Below, in pieces: positions 33,126 to 41,977 of a stretch of DNA of 44,929 bases. Below the pieces are notes generated by a model. It saw nothing but the letters and a program-made list of their open reading frames with translations, searched no databases and was not told where the DNA came from. The position numbers and the translations under genes were made by a program. Every line of letters begins with the position of its first letter. The stretch's first letter is position 1. This DNA comes from Methylobacter psychrophilus. Its GTDB lineage: Bacteria; Pseudomonadota; Gammaproteobacteria; Methylococcales; Methylomonadaceae. The DNA is taken from NCBI RefSeq assembly GCF_025583945.1, contig NZ_JAOEGU010000030.1, positions 1-44,929 of the forward strand. Reading direction: 5' to 3'.

Positions 33126-33674
33126 TTATTCTCTGACTGGTTTCTTATCCAGTTTTCTTTGCAAGGTGCGTCTGTGCATGTTGAGTGCTCTGGCGGCGGC
33201 TGAAATATTACCGTCATGTTGCATCAAGACTTTCTGCAAATGCTCCCATTCCAAACGCTTTATTGATAAAGGATTTTCACTAATCAATACCGATGAGTCG
33301 CCTTCATTTTTATTAAGCGCACTGACAATTTCATCCGCATTAGCAGGCTTGGTTAAATAATGTATGGCACCAAGTTTTATAGCCTCAACGGCTGTGGCAA
33401 TACTCGCAAAACCGGTCAGCATAACAATTTGCGTATTATCATCCAAAGAAATTAGTTTTTTTACCAGTTCCAGGCCCGATTCATAACCGATACGCAAATC
33501 AATCACGGCATACTCAGGTAAATTGTGCTCGGCCAGCAGCATTCCCTCTGTTACATTGGTAGCAACCAGTACTTCATAATTTCTTTTTTCCAGTGCCGAT
33601 TTTAATACGCTACAAAATGTTTCATCGTCATCGACAAGTAACAGTCGGGGTTTATCCATTTCCAGGATTGTCAT
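33126..33674 (-). CDS. regA: RegA/PrrA/ActR-type redox response regulator
   Basis: 182 residues. Receiver domain with VDDD (about 14-17), phospho-acceptor Asp in YAVIDLRIGYESGLE, TGFASIATAVEA and KP at YLTKPAN. The short linker RLEWEHLQKVL leads to a Fis-type helix-turn-helix, NISAAARALNMHRRTLQRKL, which is the RegA hallmark. In alphaproteobacteria it activates respiration, carbon or nitrogen fixation genes according to redox state. It overlaps the regB gene by 23 bases. The Pro-rich linker of alphaproteobacterial RegA is missing. Confidence 0.93.
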   Translation of the reverse strand: MTILEMDKPRLLLVDDDETFCSVLKSALEKRNYEVLVATNVTEGMLLAEHNLPEYAVIDLRIGYESGLELVKKLISLDDNTQIVMLTGFASIATAVEAIKLGAIHYLTKPANADEIVSALNKNEGDSSVLISENPLSIKRLEWEHLQKVLMQHDGNISAAARALNMHRRTLQRKLDKKPVRE

Positions 33675-35034
33675 TATTAGTCTCTGTATTTAAAAGGGCA
33701 AGAGTGATTTCCACACAGGCACCACCTGAATCACTATTATAAAGGTTAATTTTACCGCCTAAGCGATTGATCGTGGAATAAGTGAGAAACAATCCTACAC
33801 CTAATCCACGTTTTTTGCTGACTACCGGTTGTTTACCGACAAATTCAACGATCTCTGAAGGAAAGCCGGGGCCAAAGTCCCGAATTTTAAGCGTCATATA
33901 ATCTAAATTCCACGTTGCATGAAATTCTATCCCCAATTCAATAGGTGATGCCTCGGCGGCATTATTTAAAACATTAATCAGCGAATGCGTCAACGTACGT
34001 TCAGCAATGATTTTAGCGTCTTTGGCAACATTGGGATCAATAAAAAAATTTAATTTTGCTCCCGGCTTGTGGGTACGCCACTGATTAATGACATCATCAA
34101 TATAATCAGTCAATAATATCACTCCACCAGATTCGGCACGCATTTCACCTGCCGATGCCGACATGACCGATAACGCTTCCTTACAACGATTAATCTGTTG
34201 TTGCATAATCAACATTTTTTCGTGTAAATCCGGATAACGATGGCTTGGATACTCCTGTTCCAACTCGTGAGCGACGATCATAATAGTACCCAACGGCGTC
34301 CCCATGTCATGGGCGGCACTCGCGGCCAGTGTACCCAAGGCGACAACCCGCTCATCCCTTAAGGCATTTTCTCTGGCTTCAGCCAGGCTACGTTCCTGAT
34401 CTCGCAAGGTTCTGGCCAGCTCAACAACAAAAAATGCGACTAAACCGGCGCTAAAGACAAAACCAAACCACATGCCAAACATGTGCAGACTAAAATAACT
34501 TTTATCATGCATGACATGCGCATTTTGCAGCATTCGGTAACTCTCCATATCTGAAATCTGCATCTGCGGATCAGGCATATGCGGCTCTATAGACGGTAGA
34601 GGAATATTAAAAGCAATTAACATCGTATACAGCGAGGTCGTTAAAATTACCATATACCAGGCATAATCCTGAGGCAACATGATAGCGGTAATAATAAGGG
34701 GTAACAAAAATACCCATGTAATTGGATTTGAAGCACCTCCTGTCAGATACAACAATACGGCAATAGCAAAAACATCAATGGATATTTGCGAAAAAATTTC
34801 CAGCTCGGTAACCGGAACATCCGTCTGTAAACGCATTGACGTATAAAGATTAACTGCACCCGTTGATATGACTACCAGCCAGAGCTGTTGCTCCGGTAAA
34901 TTAATATGCAGACCATAGACAGATAAAACAATGAGTATTATCTCACTGAGCATCATCAGGTTTCTGAGAATAAACAGCCATTTGAGGTTTTGTCGATCAG
35001 AAATCTGTGATTTTGGTGATATGTGTGTGAGCAT
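33652..35034 (-). CDS. regB: RegB/PrrB-type redox sensor histidine kinase
   Basis: 460 residues. Six N-terminal membrane segments (about residues 20-205). The quinone-binding motif region GGASNP is at 99-104, as in the RegB GGxxNPF motif. The phospho-His is His242 (TLAASAAHDMGTPLGTIMIV). Cys284 (INRCKEALS) falls at the position of the redox-active cysteine of RegB. The ATPase domain has LTHSLINVLNNAAEASP, IRDFGPGFPSE and KKRGLGVGLFLTYS. It senses membrane redox state and phosphorylates RegA. Gene order regB-regA with overlap is consistent with one operon. Confidence 0.94.
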   Translation of the reverse strand: MLTHISPKSQISDRQNLKWLFILRNLMMLSEIILIVLSVYGLHINLPEQQLWLVVISTGAVNLYTSMRLQTDVPVTELEIFSQISIDVFAIAVLLYLTGGASNPITWVFLLPLIITAIMLPQDYAWYMVILTTSLYTMLIAFNIPLPSIEPHMPDPQMQISDMESYRMLQNAHVMHDKSYFSLHMFGMWFGFVFSAGLVAFFVVELARTLRDQERSLAEARENALRDERVVALGTLAASAAHDMGTPLGTIMIVAHELEQEYPSHRYPDLHEKMLIMQQQINRCKEALSVMSASAGEMRAESGGVILLTDYIDDVINQWRTHKPGAKLNFFIDPNVAKDAKIIAERTLTHSLINVLNNAAEASPIELGIEFHATWNLDYMTLKIRDFGPGFPSEIVEFVGKQPVVSKKRGLGVGLFLTYSTINRLGGKINLYNSDSGGACVEITLALLNTETNNDNPGNG

Positions 35035-35144
35035 TTTTGGTAGCGTCGTTAAGAAATTTCAAGGAAAAGAGGTGTAAGCCATAAAGGAACAGGATTTTAT
35101 CAGATACCTTTACGCGCCGCCTGCGGCAACAAATGACATCGTTC

Positions 35145-35301
35145 AAGGCATTGCCTCACTACCATTAAATTAAGCGCTGAAATAGCTTTTACATGGAGTA
35201 CAAACCTAGGTTTGTACTCCAGCAGTCACTATATGATGGGGAGTCAAAAAACATGTTTTTTGATTCCTTATTTCTTAACTTAAGGCAGTGAGGCATTGCC
35301 T
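35145..35301. repeat. nested palindromes in the regB-msrA gap
   Basis: Outer inverted arms 35145-35174 (AAGGCATTGCCTCACTACCA...) and 35274-35301 (CTTAACTTAAGGCAGTGAGG...) enclose two further palindromes. A perfect 26-bp one at 35195-35220 has half GGAGTACAAACCT. A 28-bp one at 35240-35267 has half GGAGTCAAAAAACA with one mismatch per arm. No gene lies in 35035-35314. Confidence 0.75.
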
Positions 35302-35314
35302 GCGCTGTCAGCCC

Positions 35315-35947
35315 CTAATCGAAATTAATGCCCAAACCACCTAGCCCACAGTAACCCATAGGTTCTTTGGCCAGATATTGCTGATGATAATCCTCGGCAT
35401 AATAAAAAATACCAACCGGCATAATTTCTGTGGTTATTTCATTAAAACCTGCCAGGGTAAGGCAATGTTGGTAGTGCTCTTTTGATTCAAGCGCTTTATC
35501 CAACTGTTCCTGACCGTCAGTATAAATTCCGGAGCGGTATTGCGTCCCTCTATCATTACCCTGGCTCATGCCTTGGGTTGGATTATGTGATATCCAGAAC
35601 AGGCGAAGCAATTGATCATAAGACGTTAATGCCGGATCATAAATAACCTTCACTACTTCGTTATGTCCGGTCAGTCCGGTGCATACTTCCTCATAAGTCG
35701 GATTGGGCGTATAACCACCACTATAGCCAACTGCCGTACTAAAAACGCCGGGGAATTGCCAAAATTTTCGCTCAACCCCCCAAAAGCAACCCATGCCAAA
35801 CAGTGCCTGCTGGAGGTTTTCAGGAAAAGGCGGGGCAATGGGATTGCCCGTTACAAAATGTTTATTAATGATGTGTATTGGCGTATCTCTGCCAGGTAAT
35901 GCTTGAGAGAGTTCGGGCAAAGTAAGCTTTTTTGATGAAAAAATCAT
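35315..35947 (-). CDS. msrA: MsrA, peptide methionine-S-sulfoxide reductase
   Basis: 210 residues. Catalytic Cys in [14 protein letters not shown] (about residue 53) and the C-terminal [13 protein letters not shown] with the resolving Cys. Middle [40 protein letters not shown] and [13 protein letters not shown] are family blocks. It reduces methionine sulfoxide in cytoplasmic proteins, using thioredoxin. It is divergent from hslO across about 100 bases, so the pair may share a stress-related control region. Confidence 0.97.
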   Translation of the reverse strand: MIFSSKKLTLPELSQALPGRDTPIHIINKHFVTGNPIAPPFPENLQQALFGMGCFWGVERKFWQFPGVFSTAVGYSGGYTPNPTYEEVCTGLTGHNEVVKVIYDPALTSYDQLLRLFWISHNPTQGMSQGNDRGTQYRSGIYTDGQEQLDKALESKEHYQHCLTLAGFNEITTEIMPVGIFYYAEDYHQQYLAKEPMGYCGLGGLGINFD

Positions 35948-36045
35948 GGCTTATGGTATTTTGGTAAGATAAATCAGGAAGAGTTACATTTTATCTTACT
36001 GGAATTTTTGATTATAACAAAGCACAGACTTTCAACGAGAAAATC

Positions 36046-36915
36046 ATGATAGAGCAAGATTTATTACGCCGTTTTATATTTGAAGAGTTAGGCGTCAGAG
36101 GCGAATGGGTCAAATTAACAACGAGTTGGCAAGGAGCCAAACAGTATCAACAAGGACCTGAAAATGCCCAACTGCAGTTAGGACAAGCGTTGGCCGCCGT
36201 TGTTATGTTGTCGGCAACAGTTAAATTTAAAGGCTCAATGATACTTCAGGCACAAGGTGATGGGGACTTTAAAACGCTGGTTGCACAGTCGACCAATGAT
36301 CAAAAAATACGCGGTTTAATTCGCAGTAATGATCATGTTCCTGATGGCTCATTGGAAACCATGTTTGGGCAGGGACGCCTGGTGTTAACAATTGAACCCG
36401 ATAATGCCCAACCTTATCAGGGTGTCGTGCCGCTGGAAGGCAGTAATTTGGCCGAAGCCTTACAGATTTATTTTGAACAATCCGAGCAACTTAAAACCCG
36501 CCTGTGGTTATTTGCCAATGAAACCCACGCGGTAGGCTTATTAATACAGGAATTACCTTCGCAAGATAGCGAGCAGGATGATTGGGAGCGCATTGAAATA
36601 CTGGCAAATACAGTCACAGAACAGGAATTACTCGAATTGGACTGCGAAGATATCCTGTACAAATTATTTAATGCCGAAGAAGTCAGACTATTTGATGCTG
36701 AACCGGTTAAATTTCAGTGCGTCTGCTCCCGTCCAAGAATTGAGAGAACCTTACGCGCTTTGGGCGAAGAAGAGCTGCAAGACATCTTAACCGAACAAGA
36801 TTCCATTAAAGTCGGTTGTGAATTTTGTGGTGAGCAATACCTTTTCGATCGGGTTGATGTAGAAACCTTGTTGTCTGCGGAAAGCCTGCCTAATTCTTCT
36901 GAAACACGCCATTAA
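36046..36915 (+). CDS. hslO: Hsp33 redox-regulated chaperone
   Basis: 289 residues, usual length. The N-terminal domain has EELGVRGEWVKLTTSWQGAK, KGSMILQAQGDGDFKTLVAQ and MFGQGRLVLTIEP. The C-terminal zinc switch is complete: CVC (residues about 225-227) and CEFC (about 259-262), four Cys that bind zinc when reduced and form disulfides under oxidative stress. It protects unfolded proteins from aggregation in the cytoplasm. It is followed after 11 bases by the AlbA_2 membrane protein, perhaps in one transcript. Confidence 0.97.
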   Translation: MIEQDLLRRFIFEELGVRGEWVKLTTSWQGAKQYQQGPENAQLQLGQALAAVVMLSATVKFKGSMILQAQGDGDFKTLVAQSTNDQKIRGLIRSNDHVPDGSLETMFGQGRLVLTIEPDNAQPYQGVVPLEGSNLAEALQIYFEQSEQLKTRLWLFANETHAVGLLIQELPSQDSEQDDWERIEILANTVTEQELLELDCEDILYKLFNAEEVRLFDAEPVKFQCVCSRPRIERTLRALGEEELQDILTEQDSIKVGCEFCGEQYLFDRVDVETLLSAESLPNSSETRH

Positions 36916-36926
36916 TTACTGATAAT

Positions 36927-37754
36927 ATGAAACGATTTTTTCTATTAATGCTGTCCCTTTGGAAAGAACAACTAAAGCTCTATTTTGTTGCCGCTCTGAT
37001 AGGTGCCATTATTGGCGTTGTGGTATTGGCACCCAGTTATGACTATATCGATTCCAAAGTACATACCGATAATACCACCTCTTCAATCGATTATATGTCG
37101 GGACAGTTTAAAGAGCTGTTAAATGGCAATGTTTTTCAAAATGATCTGATGCTGTTTTATGCAGAAATTGGCGCAATGCTGGGTTTATTGACCATCAGCA
37201 TATACAGTTTTTTGCATGCGCGCTTACGGCGAATTGAGCTATTAAAAATAGAACTGCATAAAGATATCCCGTTAATCATTAAGCAAGGTGAAGGACCTTT
37301 ATTGGAATTTAAGTCAACTTTTCGTTGGGACATGGAGCAATCCCGAACAAATCGGCAACTGGAAGGCGTAGTACTCAAGTCCTTGGCCGGGTTTCTTAAT
37401 AGTCATGAAGGTGGAACATTGCTCATTGGAGTAGCTGATGATGGCCAAATTATTGGCCTGGAAAACGATTTCAAAACCCTAAAAAAGCAGAACCAGGATG
37501 GCTTTGAACAAACCATCATGACGGCAATCGCCGCTAACCTTGGCACCGACTTATGTACCCATATTAATATTTTGTTTCATGTCATCGAGGCTAATGCCAT
37601 ATGTCGATTGATTGTTTCGCCCTCAGACAGACCTGTATTTTTAAATCAGGGCAACACACTAAAGCTATATGTAAGAACGGGAGGTGGAACCCGCGACTTA
37701 AACATTCAGGAGGCACTGGAATTTTCACAATCCCGATGGAAGAGGACTCAATAG
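36927..37754 (+). CDS. membrane-anchored AlbA_2 (Schlafen-like) domain protein
   Basis: 275 residues. Two membrane segments (about residues 17-36, LYFVAALIGAIIGVVVLAP; and 76-97, LFYAEIGAMLGLLTISIYSF) separated by an external loop. From about residue 118 an AlbA_2 domain follows: KQGEGPLLEFKSTFRWD, LKSLAGFLNSHEGGTLLIGV, ADDGQIIGLENDFKTL, and RTGGGTRDL near the end. This domain is found in putative DNA/RNA-binding or ATP-linked regulators and in Schlafen proteins. A membrane-tied form with no further domain is not one I can name. It follows hslO by 11 bases. Function is unknown. Confidence 0.8.
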   Translation: MKRFFLLMLSLWKEQLKLYFVAALIGAIIGVVVLAPSYDYIDSKVHTDNTTSSIDYMSGQFKELLNGNVFQNDLMLFYAEIGAMLGLLTISIYSFLHARLRRIELLKIELHKDIPLIIKQGEGPLLEFKSTFRWDMEQSRTNRQLEGVVLKSLAGFLNSHEGGTLLIGVADDGQIIGLENDFKTLKKQNQDGFEQTIMTAIAANLGTDLCTHINILFHVIEANAICRLIVSPSDRPVFLNQGNTLKLYVRTGGGTRDLNIQEALEFSQSRWKRTQ

Positions 37755-38240
37755 CCAATAAAGTAAGCTATTGCCATCCAACGGTGTTGTTACAACTATA
37801 GATTTTCAGATAAATAATTTCGATGCTATCGGATACCATCCCTTCAAGGGATGTTATCCGTGTAAGTTACACGGATTGTGTAGTGGAAATTTAATTTCTG
37901 AAAATCTATATAAGGTAGAAGCCTACCTATCCGATTCCTTACCATCGGTGGACTGATAATCGACGCTCTCTATTCAGACATAAAGCATTGCTCTATTGTG
38001 TCTTCCAGGTTCTGTTGACATTTCACCTCAGCCATAAAAGTACCAAGACTGCCCGAGAATAGGATCTGTAGCAAGGTGGAGCTATGTTAGTCACATTTTT
38101 TCATCATTTGAGGTAAATTAAACAAAAATGAGCAGAAAATGTGGCAAAAATAGCTTTTCCGCTATCGATTTTCTGTTCTCGGATAGCCTTCAGACAAAAA
38201 CAACTATTATTAAAGGCGTGATACGCGTTTCTGCGGGTTA
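37755..38240. other. intergenic region with a MITE-like element
   Basis: 486 bp. The first part holds the element at 37797-37910. The remaining 330 bp contain no gene I can support and no clear terminator. Confidence 0.5.
37797..37910. mobile_element. 114-bp MITE-like element, copy 2
   Basis: Perfect 14-bp terminal inverted repeats TATAGATTTTCAGA (37797-37810) and TCTGAAAATCTATA (37897-37910), starting and ending in TA. Inside are a palindrome at 37832-37858, shared exactly (inverted) with 3011-3037, and a hairpin CCGTGTAAGTTACACGG. It is too small to encode a transposase. TA ends suggest mobilisation by an IS630-type enzyme (inference). Confidence 0.75.
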
Positions 38241-39239
38241 TCAAGTCACGGAAAAATGCAAGGCTCGAAACAAGGCAATAAGCTCGCGTAAACCGATGCG
38301 CGGTGACTGAAATAAAAGGTACAACGGTTCCCTGCGTGTTATATGGAATTTATCCCAATATTCAGACCTACCATGCAGGTTTAGCATCTTGGTCGCCAAG
38401 CGGTAGAGACTGCGCGACAATAACTCGGTAACCCCATCGCAGCCATCGATTTGCCCAAGTACACTCAATGGTCCCACACCAAGGCAAACCGAATCTAAAC
38501 CCTCTTCGCGCAATGCATGTAGGGCAGTGACTACCAGTAGCTCATTAGTATAAAACGGTGCGGCGGGAGAGGAGAATACGATGTTTATTAGATTATGGCA
38601 CTCGAAGCAACTCACGTTTAGCATTGATAAGATACCAACGACGCTGCCATCCAGTTCAGCGATAAACCAGCGCCGCCCCGACCTGTCATCAAACAGGCGT
38701 GGATAGCCAAGATACATCTGCAGCCCATGGCGGGCAGCTAGCCATTGTTTGCAAGCCACTTCCATCCGAGCTTCCAGTCGGACATCAGGGTTTGTCTCTC
38801 CCAAGTACTCGTGAACCACTACTCCGGTTCGACGGGCGTTGTTAAGATGTTGGCGCAGGTGGTGACTCCTGTGGTCTGACTCGGGATTGTCTTGGGGATT
38901 GGCTATCAACAAATCCGCGAATTCCATCGTGGTATAACGGCGCTCTTTGGCATAGGTTTGCATATCCGCCGTGACAGATGAGTAGAGGAAGGTCCAGCCA
39001 TTTTTGGCACAATAGGTGGCAAAAGCATCGGCCAATGAGGTTTTATGCTCGGGAGCGCAGATTGGATCGCCCTGGACGACAGCGCACCGTTGCACGACCT
39101 GAAAGCCGATCAGTCCATCAATTCCGGGAGTACGAAAAATGCTAAGCGATGAATTTAGTGCCGCGTGTGACACGGGGCCGCCGTAACGTCGAACCAGTTC
39201 CACAGCAGAAGAAATCGGGGTATTAATTATCTCAGTCAT
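38241..39239 (-). CDS. DUF2156 (phosphatidylglycerol lysyltransferase C-terminal-like) protein
   Basis: 332 residues, no membrane segment. The pattern SSAVELVRRYGGPVSHAALN, IGFQVVQRCAVVQGDPICAP, YCAKNGWTFLYSSVTADMQT and LRQHLNNARRTGVVVHEY fits the double GNAT-like DUF2156 fold found at the C-terminus of MprF/LysX-type lysyltransferases. The second half has QWLAARHGLQMYLGYP and GSVVGILSMLNV. Without the flippase domain the substrate is unknown; soluble relatives may transfer aminoacyl or acyl groups. It looks more GC-rich than its neighbours and stands alone, so transfer is possible. Confidence 0.7.
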   Translation of the reverse strand: MTEIINTPISSAVELVRRYGGPVSHAALNSSLSIFRTPGIDGLIGFQVVQRCAVVQGDPICAPEHKTSLADAFATYCAKNGWTFLYSSVTADMQTYAKERRYTTMEFADLLIANPQDNPESDHRSHHLRQHLNNARRTGVVVHEYLGETNPDVRLEARMEVACKQWLAARHGLQMYLGYPRLFDDRSGRRWFIAELDGSVVGILSMLNVSCFECHNLINIVFSSPAAPFYTNELLVVTALHALREEGLDSVCLGVGPLSVLGQIDGCDGVTELLSRSLYRLATKMLNLHGRSEYWDKFHITRREPLYLLFQSPRIGLRELIALFRALHFSVT

Positions 39240-39348
39240 CGGGAGACTCAGCTTTTAAATGCAGTATGAACAAGATCGTTTTAGAGAAATCCCTATACAT
39301 TCAGTCTAATACTTTTTTCCACCTCAGGCTAGAGATAAACACTAACAG

Positions 39349-39879
39349 CTAAAGCAAGTTACAATCAAACTCTCTTTGTTCTGCTTCAACTATAGCCTTG
39401 TTCAAAATGCCCAAATTAGCTTCTTCCTGGATTTGCATGCCCATCACATAAAAAATGGGCATCCACAAAGGATTAATCAATAATCCGCCCAACGCACTTT
39501 TTCCTGCTCGTTTCAGATTCTTGCAAGGGTTAAAAGACTCAACCAGACCAGGCATGGGGTATTGTGCAAATACAGTCGCTATAGCTCCCAGCTTGTCTAT
39601 TTCATGGGTTTCAAGGACTACCATTGACGCTGAAAGTTTTTGCTCCATGCGATGATAATTCTTCCGCGCATATCCTGCAGAAGCTGCAAAAATAAAGGCC
39701 ACCAAGGGCAGTAGCACAGTTGGCGGAGCTATCGGTGCAAAAGTGGACGATAGCATAACCAGACCCAGACCCAACATTAATACATCTTCGCCCCGCTCCA
39801 CATCACGATCTATACCTTTAAGTATGGCAGATACGGCATTATCGAACGGGGCTGTTAAATAGCCATTGTCTTGTATCAT
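39349..39879 (-). CDS. hypothetical membrane protein
   Basis: 176 residues from MIQDNGYLTAPFDNAV; this Met is chosen over one 18 codons upstream because AGGA lies 7 bases before it. Two closely spaced hydrophobic segments (about residues 34-70, LMLGLGLVMLSSTFAPIAPP, VLLPLVAFIFAASAGYA) suggest a hairpin in the inner membrane. The C-terminal part is cytoplasmic-type, with a possible amphipathic helix and ends in EQREFDCNLL. I do not recognise the family. It is divergent from the oxidoreductase gene. Confidence 0.6.
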   Translation of the reverse strand: MIQDNGYLTAPFDNAVSAILKGIDRDVERGEDVLMLGLGLVMLSSTFAPIAPPTVLLPLVAFIFAASAGYARKNYHRMEQKLSASMVVLETHEIDKLGAIATVFAQYPMPGLVESFNPCKNLKRAGKSALGGLLINPLWMPIFYVMGMQIQEEANLGILNKAIVEAEQREFDCNLL

Positions 39880-40025
39880 AATAGTATCCTGCAGGATAAA
39901 ACCTTTATATATCCTCATACAAAAAAATGTCAAATTTGGGATATTAAACTTGAAACTGACAGTACCATAGGTAAAATCGTGTTGAGCGGACGAAATTAAT
40001 TATAAATAATATCAGGAGAAATGCT

Positions 40026-41015
40026 ATGTCGCGTGTTGTTCGTTTTCATAAAGTAGGTGGGCCGGAAGTCTTGCAAATCAGCGATGAACAGGTTACTGCT
40101 CCTGGTGCAGGCGAGGTACAGATTAAGGTAAAAGCTATCGGTATTAATCGCGCAGAAGTCATGTTTCGTAGTGGCCAGTATCTTGAAACGCCGCAACTAC
40201 CGGCACGACTGGGCTATGAAGCTGCCGGAATTGTGGTTTCAGTCGGTGAGGGCGTTAGCGAATTTAAATTGGGTGATGCAGTAAGCACCGTACCGGCCTT
40301 TTCACAGAATGAGTACGGTGTGTATGGGGACTTGGTAAATGTACCTGCGACTGCGGTAGTAAAACATCCTGTGCATTTATCCTGGCCGGAAGCCGCGGCA
40401 ATCTGGATGCAATATATGACCGCTTATGGTGCATTGGTTGATATTGCCGACACCAAAGCCGGCGAATATGTACTGATTTCAGCGGCATCAAGTAGCGTGG
40501 GAGTTGCTGCGATACAAATAGCAAATATGATCGGTGCCATTCCGGTAGCGCTGACACGTTACAGTAGCAAGCGTGAGGCTTTACTCAAGGCTGGCGCCAA
40601 GTATGTGATTGCCACCGAAGAGCAAGATCTGGTGGCTGAAGTCAACCGTATTACCAACAGCCACTGCGCACGGGTCATATTTGATCCGGTGGGCGGGCCG
40701 ACGATTAACAAGTTGGCAGAAGCGACTGCGCAACGCGGCATTATTTTTCAATATGGCGCGCTCAGTAGCGAACCGACTCCATTGCCGCTGTTCACGATAC
40801 TTGCCAAACAACTAACGATACGCGGTTATACCTTATTTGAAGTAAGCACAGACCCGGAACGCTTCGCACGTGCAAAGCAATTCATTATTAAAGGACTCAC
40901 TGACGGCAAGCTAAAACCTTCAATAGCAAAGATTTTCAAGCTGGAACAAGTGGTGGAAGCGCATCGCTACATGCAATCCAACCAGCATATTGGCAAGATT
41001 ATTTTAGAAGTTTAA
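40026..41015 (+). CDS. zinc-independent MDR oxidoreductase (quinone oxidoreductase-like)
   Basis: 329 residues. N-terminal GroES-like domain (VVRFHKVGGPEVLQISDEQV, NRAEVMFRSGQYLETPQLPA, LGYEAAGIVVSVGEGVSEFK) and Rossmann domain with the NADPH motif SAASSSVGVAAIQIANMIG (AxxSxVG in place of GxGxxG). No structural or catalytic zinc Cys/His set is seen, so it belongs to the quinone oxidoreductase branch. It probably reduces quinones or enones with NADPH in the cytoplasm. A good ribosome site (AGGAGA) precedes the start. Exact substrate cannot be told. Confidence 0.9.
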   Translation: MSRVVRFHKVGGPEVLQISDEQVTAPGAGEVQIKVKAIGINRAEVMFRSGQYLETPQLPARLGYEAAGIVVSVGEGVSEFKLGDAVSTVPAFSQNEYGVYGDLVNVPATAVVKHPVHLSWPEAAAIWMQYMTAYGALVDIADTKAGEYVLISAASSSVGVAAIQIANMIGAIPVALTRYSSKREALLKAGAKYVIATEEQDLVAEVNRITNSHCARVIFDPVGGPTINKLAEATAQRGIIFQYGALSSEPTPLPLFTILAKQLTIRGYTLFEVSTDPERFARAKQFIIKGLTDGKLKPSIAKIFKLEQVVEAHRYMQSNQHIGKIILEV

Positions 41016-41409
41016 ATCCACATTAATTTAAGAACGCTTCGAATAAGATGTAAATCTGGCTTATTTAGTAACGCTGATTTTGTTGGCAACTATGATGGAG
41101 AAGCAAGGGAAAACCTTTTGCATCATAATTTCTTGACACTTCTTTAATCTTACTTCTGCTCTAATTCAAGCAATAGCACAATAATAGACATTTAATCAGG
41201 TGATTTCCGAAGAAGGTTTTACACATTAAAAGCAGGCATTTTCAAATCAGGCAAGCGATTAGATCCGTCTAATGGGTAAGTTCTTTCCCAGAAATCACCT
41301 TAACAATAAAATAAATAGCTAATCAATTATCGCGTAATAGATATTCCAACACCTGGGTAATCACCCGGGTGCATTAGGAACTAATAAATCATAAAAAGAA
41401 GATACAGAT
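41016..41409. other. intergenic region with a palindromic element and a hairpin
   Basis: 394 bp, no gene seen. AGGTGATTTC (41198-41207) and GAAATCACCT (41291-41300) are inverted ends of a possible 103-bp MITE; similarity continues inward for several bases. A hairpin CACCTGGGTAATCACCCGGG at 41350-41371 lies just before the lipoprotein pseudogene. Confidence 0.5.
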
Positions 41410-41522
41410 ATGAAAAAACTTCTATTGGAAACATTTCTGTTAACCGACTGCGCAACTCAAGCAAATACCGCGTATCAATCCATAACGGTATCACCTGTTG
41501 GAGTCACAACTAATTCCGATAC

Positions 41523-41629
41523 TATACTCCGCGCGGTCACTATTGCGGATTCTTAAATGTGCTTAACACCATATATTACAAAGGGTTAATGTGTTTCTAT
41601 TTTCCGCATCCGTGACCGCGCGGAGTATA
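41523..41629. mobile_element. MITE-like element 1 inside the lipoprotein gene
   Basis: Perfect 18-bp terminal inverted repeats: TATACTCCGCGCGGTCAC (41523-41540) and GTGACCGCGCGGAGTATA (41612-41629). Similarity of the arms continues inward for about 10 bases with mismatches. No coding capacity. TA/TATA at both edges suggests a TA target duplication, exact size unclear. Confidence 0.8.
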
Positions 41630-41817
41630 TATGCACACTTAAAAATGAAGAGGGCAAATGGAAAGCGCCAGCAGACACACCGATTTCAATACACCGAGAC
41701 GGTAATATAATGGATATAAATTGTGAAAATGTCACCACATAAGGCACAAGAAAAGTAGAGCCGGAATTTGAGGGGAAATTTCTAGCTATGGATATAATAT
41801 TAGTGGATTTATGCTTA

Positions 41818-41977
41818 AGGCGATTTCCTACGAAGAATATACCCAAGTCGCTAGTCTTTTTATTCATTAACTGCGTTGTCAAAATAGTTACGTAGCTAGC
41901 TACGCGCCTATTTTTCCGCCTTGAAAACAAACAAAAATCCTGCGCCACTTGGGTATATTCATTCTTGGATATCGCCT
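41818..41977. mobile_element. MITE-like element 2 inside the same gene
   Basis: Terminal inverted repeats of about 31 bp: 41818-41848 (AGGCGATTTCCTACGAAGAA then TATACCCAAGT) and 41947-41977 (ACTTGGGTATATTC then ATTCTTGGATATCGCCT), with a few mismatches. An inner palindrome CGTAGCTAGCTACG lies near 41890. Removing 41818-41978 leaves one TA and joins the two halves of the gene in frame, consistent with a TA target duplication. Confidence 0.8.

Noticed and set aside
41586-41948. 120-residue minus-strand frame across the lipoprotein pseudogene
   Set aside because: It is made of antisense pseudogene plus both palindromic elements; the plus-strand pieces form a coherent protein.
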